A stretch of 5,159 nt of DNA from Verrucomicrobia subdivision 3 bacterium UBA7542. GTDB lineage: Bacteria > Verrucomicrobiota > Verrucomicrobiia > Limisphaerales > UBA11358. The DNA lies in assembly GCA_002479245.1 (NCBI GenBank), contig DLMG01000049.1:1-5159 (forward strand), given 5' to 3'. Positions 1 to 4,454 of the stretch are shown one piece after another. The notes under the pieces are model-generated. The model did no database searches. It worked only from the letters and a program-made list of their open reading frames with translations, and had not been told where the DNA came from. The position numbers and the translations under genes were made by a program. How positions within the stretch are numbered: position 1 is the first letter of the stretch; the number at the start of each line of letters is the position of its first letter.

Positions 1-1089
1 CAGCAGCACCGGTTGCGGATGCCACGAATGGCCCTTGACCGCGCACGGTGTCGAATGGTCGCCGGTGATGGCGAGCACGTCCGGCTTTTTCTTCAGCAAA
101 ATCGGCAGCGCGGCGTCGAAATCCTCGATCGCCTTTTTCTTCGCGGCGAAATTTCCATCCTCGCCGTATTTGTCGGTGTATTTGTAATGGATGAAGAAAA
201 AGTCGAAATTGTTGTATTCCTTGAGATAGCGCTCGAATTGTTCGGCGATGGTCGCCGGGCCTTCGATTTTTTTCATGCCGACCAGTTGCGCCAGGCCCTT
301 GTACATCGGGTAAACCGCCAGGCACGCGGGCTTCAATTTGTAACGCTCCTCGAACAACGGAATGTGCGGCTTATGCGCGATGCCGCGCATAAGAAAACCG
401 TTCGCCGGCTTTTCCTTCGCGACGATCGGCAGCGCCGCCTTGTAAAAATCGGCAATGAGCGCGGCCATTTTTTTCTGGCCGGCGTTGTGTTCGTCACGCG
501 GCTTCACAGTGGGAATGGCAAAACCTTCGCGGTTCGGATCGGCGTCGGTCAACGGGCCTTCCAGCCCCTTGCCGCGGAACACGACGACAAAGCGATGCTC
601 CTTGCCCGCCTTGATGAGGATGTCGGTGTCGCCGATTTTTTTGACCTTGGCGGCGAGCATCGCGCACAGTTTCTCGCAGGTTTCCGTCGGAATGCGTCCG
701 GCGCGGCGGTCGGTGACAATGCCTTTTGCATCTACTGTGGCGAAATTGGCGCGGGCGCAGACGTCGCCGTGCTTGAGTTCCATGCCCAGGCCGAGCGCTT
801 CAATGACGCCGCGGCCGACCTGGAATTCCAGCGGATCATAGCCGAACAGACCGAGATGTCCCGGCCCGCTGCCGGGCGTGATGCCGGGGGCGATGGGAAT
901 CATGCGGCCCTGCGCGGAATCCTTGGCAATCTTGTCGAGGTTCGGTGTCGTGGCGGCTTCGAGCGGCGTGAGGTAATTTTGTTCCTTCGTAGCGATATCG
1001 CCGAGGCCGTCGAGCACGACGAGCGCGAGCTTGGTCCCGCCTTGCGGGATTTTCAGTGTCAGTTCGGAATAAAGTGTGTCCAAATTCAT
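1..1089 (-). CDS. apgM: Archaeal-type 2,3-bisphosphoglycerate-independent phosphoglycerate mutase, 3' end cut by window edge
   Basis: This enzyme interconverts 3- and 2-phosphoglycerate in cytosolic glycolysis and gluconeogenesis. It belongs to the alkaline-phosphatase superfamily and works through a phosphoserine intermediate and two metal ions. The reverse strand reads openly from ATG at 1089 (start MNLDTLYSELTLK) to base 1, giving 363 residues; family members are about 400, so only the C-terminal tail is missing. Visible motifs are LVVLDGLGD (metal-binding Asp27), TPGSGPGHLGLFGYDP (candidate nucleophile Ser74), FQVGRGVIEALG, DRRAGRIPT, a TDKYGEDG segment (Asp306, Glu310), and GDHSTP followed by HSWHP (Asp344, His345, His357). 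Where many superfamily members have His four residues after the Asp of the TD motif, this one has Glu310. No good Shine-Dalgarno is visible; a GGGCGG abuts the ATG. The start was chosen because the conserved N-terminal strand follows at the usual distance. The long plus-strand frame opposite is a codon-bias shadow. Confidence 0.93.
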   Translation of the reverse strand, partial: MNLDTLYSELTLKIPQGGTKLALVVLDGLGDIATKEQNYLTPLEAATTPNLDKIAKDSAQGRMIPIAPGITPGSGPGHLGLFGYDPLEFQVGRGVIEALGLGMELKHGDVCARANFATVDAKGIVTDRRAGRIPTETCEKLCAMLAAKVKKIGDTDILIKAGKEHRFVVVFRGKGLEGPLTDADPNREGFAIPTVKPRDEHNAGQKKMAALIADFYKAALPIVAKEKPANGFLMRGIAHKPHIPLFEERYKLKPACLAVYPMYKGLAQLVGMKKIEGPATIAEQFERYLKEYNNFDFFFIHYKYTDKYGEDGNFAAKKKAIEDFDAALPILLKKKPDVLAITGDHSTPCAVKGHSWHPQPVLL

Positions 1090-1144
1090 CCGCCCATTTT
1101 GCAACAAACGCGCCGAAGCGCAATTCGATTCCGATTGTGACGGA

Positions 1145-1170
1145 GCGCGAGTTGTCCCAACTCGCAGCGC
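1145..1170. repeat. Short palindrome (CGAGTTG hairpin)
   Basis: CGAGTTG at 1148-1154 pairs perfectly with CAACTCG at 1158-1164 around a 3-nt TCC loop. GCG and CGC lie just outside, offset by a small CAG bulge. It is the apgM-proximal member of a run of hairpins. The tight stem and 3-nt loop resemble REP-type units rather than an intrinsic terminator, because no U-tract follows. Confidence 0.6.
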
Positions 1171-1224
1171 GTGGATGTCGCGGGTGGTGAGAATTATCTG
1201 GCAACTCGTGATTGCGGACGTGCT

Positions 1225-1243
1225 GCGGCTTCGGGCAAGCCGC
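1225..1243. repeat. Short palindrome (GCGGCTT hairpin)
   Basis: GCGGCTT at 1225-1231 and AAGCCGC at 1237-1243 form a perfect 7-bp stem with a 5-nt CGGGC loop. No poly-U follows on either strand. It belongs to the same hairpin cluster as its neighbours. Confidence 0.6.
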
Positions 1244-1256
1244 GCTCCGGGGAAAA

Positions 1257-1281
1257 GCGGTGGAGGGCCACCGCAGTCCAA
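1257..1281. repeat. Palindrome carrying the terminal motif of the RAYT-flanking elements
   Basis: GCGGTGG at 1257-1263 pairs with CCACCGC at 1268-1274 around an AGGG loop. Bases 1268-1281 (CCACCGCAGTCCAA) are the exact reverse complement of the first 14 bases, TTGGACTGCGGTGG, of the two 119-bp elements that flank the transposase at 3595 and 4306. The CGCAGTCCAAGA at 1272-1283 also equals the right end of the copy at 3595. This may be a degenerate relative or partial copy of that element. Confidence 0.55.
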
Positions 1282-1337
1282 GACGCTGCCGCGAATTTCG
1301 GTTGGTACACGAATAACGCGGAGCGTCTTGGAGTGCG
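1272..1337. repeat. Imperfect inverted repeat, about 21-bp arms
   Basis: CCAAGACGCTGCCGCG at 1278-1293 is the reverse complement of CGCGGAGCGTCTTGG at 1317-1331 except for one missing base. The pairing continues outward, CGCAGT against AGTGCG, with one mismatch. The loop is about 23 nt. This is an inverted repeat enclosing unique sequence, like a pair of REP units facing each other. Confidence 0.65.
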
Positions 1338-1352
1338 CCAGTCCTCTGGCGC
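1335..1352. repeat. Short palindrome (GCGCCAG hairpin)
   Basis: GCGCCAG at 1335-1341 and CTGGCGC at 1346-1352 form a perfect 7-bp stem around a TCCT loop. CTTTCGG follows, which is too weak a U-tract to call a terminator with confidence. Confidence 0.6.
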
Positions 1353-1370
1353 TTTCGGAGTGAACGTCGT

Positions 1371-1393
1371 CGAAAATTGTGAAGTTGCCGTTT
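1371..1393. repeat. Imperfect direct repeat, left copy
   Basis: Bases 1371-1393 begin CGAAAATTGTGAAGTTGCCG and match 1581-1603, which begins CGAAAATTGCGGAGTTACCG, at 19 of 23 positions without gaps. The pair brackets the four-hairpin array at 1405-1565. It could be a decayed target-site duplication or part of a larger repeat; four mismatches in 23 argue against a recent event. Confidence 0.5.
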
Positions 1394-1404
1394 GGGAAAG
1401 TGAA

Positions 1405-1565
1405 AGCCCGTCAGGGCTGACATCTTTGTAGAAACCGGAAATCTAAATGGTTCAAGCTCCGTGAGGAGCGGCATCATCGGGAAATCGGCGCGGACTATGT
1501 CGCTCCTGACGGAGCTTGAATTTGTTTGGGTTTGCAAACTACAAAGATGTCGCGCCTACGGCGCT
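1405..1565. repeat. Four-unit REP-like palindromic array (BIME-like)
   Basis: Four hairpin units share the form TGYC, a 5-bp stem ending in CC, a 3-4-nt loop, then GG and the returning stem. They lie at 1405-1422 (minus), 1455-1473 (minus), 1498-1516 (plus) and 1548-1565 (plus). The stems are AGCCC/GGGCT, GCTCC/GGAGC twice, and GCGCC/GGCGC, with loops TGAC, TCAC, TGAC and TAC when read in unit orientation. The outer units are preceded by CTACAAAGA, giving perfect 12-bp arms ACATCTTTGTAG (1420-1431) and CTACAAAGATGT (1539-1550). The inner units form 20-bp arms (1451-1470 and 1501-1520, 19 of 20 paired) around a 30-nt centre. The head-to-head layout matches that of bacterial interspersed mosaic elements; the family itself I cannot name. 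Confidence 0.75.
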
Positions 1566-1580
1566 GAGGTGGACGCAGCG

Positions 1581-1603
1581 CGAAAATTGCGGAGTTACCG
1601 ATT
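1581..1603. repeat. Imperfect direct repeat, right copy
   Basis: This is the partner of 1371-1393 (19 of 23 identical). It lies 15 bases beyond the last hairpin of the palindromic array and just before the stop codon of the unknown minus-strand gene. Confidence 0.5.
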
Positions 1604-1615
1604 ATTTAATGCGCG

Positions 1616-2398
1616 TTATCTTGATTGCGTAATAACTTGAATTATTGGATTACCCTTTGCATCTCGTGGAAAGTGGGCGGAGCAATATAAAGAAACCACC
1701 TTGTTGTTTATCGTATCTATAGTAGAGGAAGCATATTCCCAATCATTGCTAACATGAATCAACCCGATCCCGTGTCTAGTGATTCCTTTTCGCGTCATTG
1801 CTAAAAAGACAAACCCCTTGCCATACAAATTGGTAGAGGTGTCATACGTGATAAGCTGGTGACTATTGGGATAAAGAATTGGAATATTTAGAGACGGTTT
1901 TGGAAACTTTTCGCTCATTGGCTTTGTATTGTCGATATTGGGAGTTTCATTGAGAAGAGTGATTTCAACGTCATAAATCGGGACGGAGTTTGTGTTAGCA
2001 ACAAATAGACAAAGTAGCGGTTGTGGCCCAAACCCCATTTGCGACACCATCTGAAGCCCAAAAGAATTTCCAGGGAACGTTTGGTCAACTTTTGGACAAA
2101 TCAATTTGGAATCCTTGTAGAGAAAAACCCATATATCCGGCGTCAGCGCTCCTAAAGACTGATTTTCAAATTCATTGCGATGTGATCTCTCGGCTTCGGC
2201 TGCATTTTCCTTTTTGAGTTCATCAACAGCTAAAACAAGAGCGTTCAGAAATGCCCCAATGATTGCGGCCGCAATGAAGCAATTGCGAGTATAGCGATAC
2301 CGTGTTGTTCTTTTATCCTTCCAGAAAAATTCCATTGCTGCTCGGGAGACAACTGACAGAAGGATAACAGCAGCAGTGATAATTTTAGCCGTAAGCAT
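1616..2398 (-). CDS. Unrecognised protein with two N-terminal membrane segments
   Basis: I do not recognise this 260-residue protein. From ATG at 2398 (start MLTAKIITAAVILL) it has a hydrophobic segment at about residues 4-24, a short basic stretch (KDKRTTRYRYTR, 28-39), a second hydrophobic segment at about 41-58, a charged, possibly helical or coiled stretch (59-80, DELKKENAAEAE), and a soluble remainder rich in predicted beta strands. Within that remainder, FVANTNSVPIYDVEITLLN (132-150) reads like a strand of an immunoglobulin-like fold. The frame is open up to 2491, but that longer start would run into purM; 2398 puts a hydrophobic segment at the N-terminus and leaves a 91-base divergent gap. 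Base composition differs from the neighbours: hand counts give 35%, 35% and 47% GC at 1681-1740, 1861-1920 and 1981-2040, against 62% at 2761-2820 in purM. That suggests acquisition from elsewhere or relaxed constraint. The function is unknown. Confidence 0.7.
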   Translation of the reverse strand: MLTAKIITAAVILLSVVSRAAMEFFWKDKRTTRYRYTRNCFIAAAIIGAFLNALVLAVDELKKENAAEAERSHRNEFENQSLGALTPDIWVFLYKDSKLICPKVDQTFPGNSFGLQMVSQMGFGPQPLLCLFVANTNSVPIYDVEITLLNETPNIDNTKPMSEKFPKPSLNIPILYPNSHQLITYDTSTNLYGKGFVFLAMTRKGITRHGIGLIHVSNDWEYASSTIDTINNKVVSLYCSAHFPRDAKGNPIIQVITQSR

Positions 2399-2489
2399 AA
2401 TCGAATTTGCGCTCTTACACGAACAGGTAGCCAGTAAAAAGCCAATTTTTCTCGCCCGAAATCTCATTTCCCGCTTTAATCTGCGTCGC
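2399..2489. promoter_or_regulatory. Divergent intergenic gap upstream of purM and the unknown membrane gene
   Basis: This gap should contain the promoters of both divergent genes. The only suggestive motif is TTTAAT at 2475-2480 on the plus strand, one base off the -10 consensus, which would give a very short purM leader. No -35 match is placed correctly for it. No clear Shine-Dalgarno precedes the purM ATG at 2490, and only a weak, distant AAGAG precedes the minus-strand ATG at 2398. No riboswitch-like fold or PurR-type operator was recognised. Confidence 0.3.
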
Positions 2490-3593
2490 ATGAAGCAAAA
2501 AGCTTACGCCGCCGCCGGTGTTGACATTGATTTGGGCAACCGGGTCAAATCCACCCTGCCGCAACTGCTCGCGTCCACCCATCGCCGCGAGGTGCTCGGC
2601 AAGGTCGGCGGCTTCGGCGGCCTGTTCGCGCTCGACGTGAAGAAATATCGCGAGCCGGTGCTCGTGTCGTCCGTGGACGGCGTCGGCACCAAGCTCAAGA
2701 TCGCTTTCGCCATGGACCGGCACGACACCATCGGCGCTGATCTTGTAAACCATTGCGTCAACGACATCGCCGTGCTCGGCGCCGAGCCGCTGTTTTTTCT
2801 CGATTATCTCGGCACCGGCAAACTCGAGCCGCACGTTTTCACCGACATCATCAAGGGCTTCGTGCGCGCTTGCGCGGAAAACAACTGCACGCTCATCGGC
2901 GGCGAGACGGCGCAGATGCCCGGCTTTTACCAGAAGGGCGAATATGACGTGAGCGGCACGATTGTCGGCGTGGTCGAAAAATCGAAGATGCTCAACGGCC
3001 AGAAAACCATCAGGGCCGGGGACGCCGTCATCGGCATCGCCTCGTCCGGCCTGCATACAAACGGCTATTCGCTCGCGCGCAAAATTTTCTTCGAGCAACT
3101 GAAGCTCAAACCGAGGAGCCGCGTGCCAGAGTTGAAAAACACCATCGGCGCTGAATTGTTGAAGGTCCACATCAGTTACGGCCCGCTGGTGCAGGTTTTG
3201 TTGAGGAAATTCAACCCTGTGGCACAGGCCTCTGGCCTGCGTAAAAAAGGAATATGCAAACACAGGCCGGAGGCCTGTGCCACAGTCAAAGCCTTCGCCC
3301 ACATCACCGGCGGCGGGTTTGTGGACAACATCCCGCGCGTGCTGCCGAAGACCTGCGACGTGGTCATCCGCAAAGGTTCGTGGGACATGCTGCCGATTTT
3401 CAAGTTGATCGAGGCCAAAAGCGGCGTGCCGGATGCGGAGCTTTACCAAGTCTTCAACATGGGCATCGGCATGGTGGCGATTGTATCGGCCGGCAAGGCG
3501 GATGCGATTTTAAAGTTCATCCGCTCGCAAAAGCACAAGGCGTGGCTGATTGGTGAAGTTGTCAAAGGCAAAGGCGAAGCGCGGGTGGAGTAA
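2490..3593 (+). CDS. purM: Phosphoribosylformylglycinamidine cyclo-ligase (AIR synthetase) with a 23-residue internal insert
   Basis: PurM closes formylglycinamidine ribonucleotide to aminoimidazole ribonucleotide with ATP, the fifth step of cytosolic purine synthesis. It acts as a homodimer of the PurM/PurL ATP-binding superfamily. The 367 residues contain SSVDGVGTKLKIA (60-72), GADLVNHCVNDIAVLGAEPLFF (82-103), GGETAQMPGFY (137-147), GEYDVSGTIVGVVEK (150-164), ASSGLHTNGYSLAR (184-197), HITGGGFVDNIPRVLP (271-286) and FNMGIGMVAIV (322-332). The frame is open from 2376, but the ATG at 2490 gives the usual N-terminus (MKQKAYAAAGVDID). Residues 243-265, between LLRKFN and VKAFAHITGGGF, have no counterpart in the family as I know it and are encoded by an inverted repeat (separate entry). 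Removing them leaves 344 residues, the normal PurM length. All motifs flanking the insert are intact, so the protein is probably active. The stop lies against a transposase-associated repeat. Confidence 0.96.
   Translation: MKQKAYAAAGVDIDLGNRVKSTLPQLLASTHRREVLGKVGGFGGLFALDVKKYREPVLVSSVDGVGTKLKIAFAMDRHDTIGADLVNHCVNDIAVLGAEPLFFLDYLGTGKLEPHVFTDIIKGFVRACAENNCTLIGGETAQMPGFYQKGEYDVSGTIVGVVEKSKMLNGQKTIRAGDAVIGIASSGLHTNGYSLARKIFFEQLKLKPRSRVPELKNTIGAELLKVHISYGPLVQVLLRKFNPVAQASGLRKKGICKHRPEACATVKAFAHITGGGFVDNIPRVLPKTCDVVIRKGSWDMLPIFKLIEAKSGVPDAELYQVFNMGIGMVAIVSAGKADAILKFIRSQKHKAWLIGEVVKGKGEARVE
3216..3284 (+). repeat. Palindromic element inserted in frame within purM
   Basis: Arms 3218-3241 (starting TGTGGCACAGGCCTC) and 3261-3284 (ending GAGGCCTGTGCCACA) pair at 22 of 24 positions around a 19-nt A-rich loop. 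Each arm can also fold alone: CAGGCC-TCT-GGCCTG on the left and ACAGGCC-GGA-GGCCTGT on the right, so the element is two REP-like hairpins facing each other. It spans 69 bases or 23 codons, has no stop in the purM frame and adds residues 243-265. The antisense frame of the same segment is also open and gives nearly the same end peptides (VAQASGL at one end, RPEACAT at the other). Known analogues of coding palindromes are the Rickettsia palindromic elements; I see no sequence relationship to them. Confidence 0.85.
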
Positions 3594-3594
3594 A

Positions 3595-3713
3595 ATTTTG
3601 GACTGCGGTGGCAAGCGAAGCGCGACACCGCTTTGGGGGAACAGGCAGGACAATCGAACGCGCCACACCTTCCAAAAGCGCCGTTGCCGCTGCGCTTTGT
3701 CGGCGCAGTCCAA
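3595..3713. repeat. 119-bp imperfect inverted-repeat element, copy A
   Basis: It begins ATTTTGGACTGCGGTGGCAA one base after the purM stop and ends with GGCGCAGTCCAA. The termini TTGGACTGCG (3598-3607) and CGCAGTCCAA (3704-3713) are perfect 10-bp inverted repeats, and the similarity continues inward for about 40 bases with a few mismatches and gaps. Internally, CGCTTTGG (3629-3636) faces CCAAAAGCG (3672-3680). Aligned without gaps to copy B, 99 of 119 bases match: 39 of the first 40, 35 of the last 37, with nearly all differences in the centre. Confidence 0.85.
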
Positions 3714-3719
3714 GAGCGC

Positions 3720-4289
3720 TCACCACTCCGGCGACACTTCAAAATCATCCGGCACTTTTATCTGGTCGGTTTTGAAACGGTAAATCGTTTTGATTTGAGC
3801 GGGTGTGGCGGTTCGTTCAAACCAGCAGGCTGAGCACCACGGATATTGATTTGCCACCGGGATCAAGCCGTGTTTCACCGGGTTTTGATGCACGTAGTTG
3901 AGTCGCGCCAGATATGATTTCTCGTAAGTGAGCCGCGTTTCCCGGTAATTATGCCAGACTTTGCGGTTTGGGCCGTCGTCGAGTTTGTTGGCCCACTTTG
4001 CGGTCTTTGCGTGCAACAGGCCAAGCATTCGGGACAGGTTTTCTGCCGTATCCTGATCTGCCGGAGAGTGGCCGATGAAGTGGTAATGATTCGAAAAAAC
4101 AGCCCAAGCTTCCAACTGCCAGCCGAAATCCGCTGCGACTTTGAGTAATCCCCGATGCAGCACAGCCAGTCGTGTTTTGCCCCGGAAGTGGTGCTGACGC
4201 AAATAGGTGCTCGCCGTGACAAAGTAAGTTCCGCGAATGCTGAGACGATGTTCCGGCGCATGTGGCCACGGAATCTTGTCGGCAGGCAT
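3720..4289 (-). CDS. REP-associated tyrosine transposase (RAYT), Y1/HUH family
   Basis: This is a 189-residue single-strand DNA transposase of the IS200-like Y1 superfamily, expected to nick and rejoin hairpin DNA through a 5'-phosphotyrosine. The N-terminus has the RAYT-typical IPWPHAPEHRL and GTYFVTASTY (20-29). The HUH metal-binding motif is SNHYHFIGHS (His68 and His70). The candidate catalytic tyrosine is Tyr132 in LNYVHQNPVKHGL, preceded by the conserved VWHNYRETRLTYEKSYL. All key residues are present and the length is normal, so the gene looks intact. The frame is open up to 4364, but that would place the N-terminus inside repeat copy B; ATG 4289 starts MPADKIPWPH, the normal N-terminus for this group. 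No Shine-Dalgarno is evident. It lies downstream of cydB on the same strand, 165 bases past its stop, so read-through transcription is possible. The flanking repeats are its likely substrates. Confidence 0.9.
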   Translation of the reverse strand: MPADKIPWPHAPEHRLSIRGTYFVTASTYLRQHHFRGKTRLAVLHRGLLKVAADFGWQLEAWAVFSNHYHFIGHSPADQDTAENLSRMLGLLHAKTAKWANKLDDGPNRKVWHNYRETRLTYEKSYLARLNYVHQNPVKHGLIPVANQYPWCSACWFERTATPAQIKTIYRFKTDQIKVPDDFEVSPEW

Positions 4290-4305
4290 GAAATGTAGAA
4301 TGACG

Positions 4306-4424
4306 ATTTTGGACTGCGGTGGCAAGCGGAGCGCGACACCGCTTTTGGGGCGTGGGTTGAGCAATCGAACAAGCTATGCCACTCAAAAGCGCCGTCGCCG
4401 CTGCGCTTTGCCGGCGCAGTCCAA
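4306..4424. repeat. 119-bp imperfect inverted-repeat element, copy B
   Basis: This second copy has the same orientation as copy A. Its termini TTTTGGACTGCG (4307-4318) and CGCAGTCCAAAA (4415-4426) pair over 12 bp without mismatch. Internal stems are GCGGTG (4316-4321) with CACCGC (4337-4342), CGCTTTTG (4340-4347) with CAAAAGCG (4384-4391), and GCGCCG (4389-4394) with CGGCGC (4412-4417). It lies 16 bases upstream of the transposase start and about 30 bases past the cydB stop. Confidence 0.85.
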
Positions 4425-4454
4425 AACGTGAAAATTTCCGTCAATCGTAAATCC

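Larger units (their letters stand above)
1090..1615. other. Gene-free, palindrome-rich intergenic region
   Basis: These 526 bases separate the apgM start from the stop of the unknown membrane-protein gene. Open frames cross it on both strands, but their translations show no recognisable domain and change frame freely over the repeats, so I call no gene. It contains at least eight short hairpins or inverted repeats and one pair of imperfect direct repeats, described separately. The apgM promoter must lie here or inside the repeats, but I see no convincing -35/-10 pair. Confidence 0.75.
3595..4426 (-). mobile_element. RAYT transposase module flanked by two direct copies of a 119-bp palindromic element
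   Basis: The module consists of element copy A (3595-3713), a complete Y1-type transposase gene (3720-4289, minus) and element copy B (4306-4424, up to 4426 counting the last paired bases). The whole of about 830 bp fits between the convergent ends of purM and cydB. Genes of the RAYT family are typically flanked by REP-type repeats that they are thought to mobilise, so this layout matches that known arrangement. No transposase of another class and no clear target-site duplication is visible. Whether the unit moves as a whole or only the small elements move cannot be told from one copy. Confidence 0.75.

Noticed and set aside
13..1140. Long plus-strand open frame of 375 codons opposite apgM
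   Set aside because: The minus strand encodes a clear ApgM with all catalytic motifs; the plus-strand translation has no recognisable domain and is explained by GC-rich third positions.
836..1537. Minus-strand frame of 233 codons across the apgM start and the repeats
   Set aside because: It overlaps apgM in another frame and continues through unrelated hairpin repeats; the translation is Arg/Pro/Ser-rich noise.
1405..1565. Possible CRISPR array
   Set aside because: The repeats alternate in orientation, spacers are unequal, and no cas gene is present; REP-like hairpins explain the pattern.
2376..2489. Upstream extension of purM to an ATG at 2376
   Set aside because: It would add 38 residues not found in the family and overlap the start of the divergent gene; MKQKAYAAAGVDID is the normal N-terminus.
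2415..3449. Minus-strand frame of 344 codons opposite purM
   Set aside because: It is a shadow of the unmistakable purM gene and has no domain of its own.
4290..4364. Upstream extension of the transposase to an ATG at 4364
   Set aside because: The added residues are encoded by repeat copy B, and RAYT proteins normally begin just before the WPHAP segment.
3592..4437. AAAATTT at 3592-3598 and 4431-4437 as a target-site duplication of the transposase module
   Set aside because: It is short and low-complexity, the left copy overlaps the element end, and Y1/HUH transposases generally do not make target duplications.
3875..4444. Alternative minus-strand frames over the transposase (3875-4444 and 3949-4386)
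   Set aside because: They lack the HUH and tyrosine motifs found in the 3720-4289 frame.
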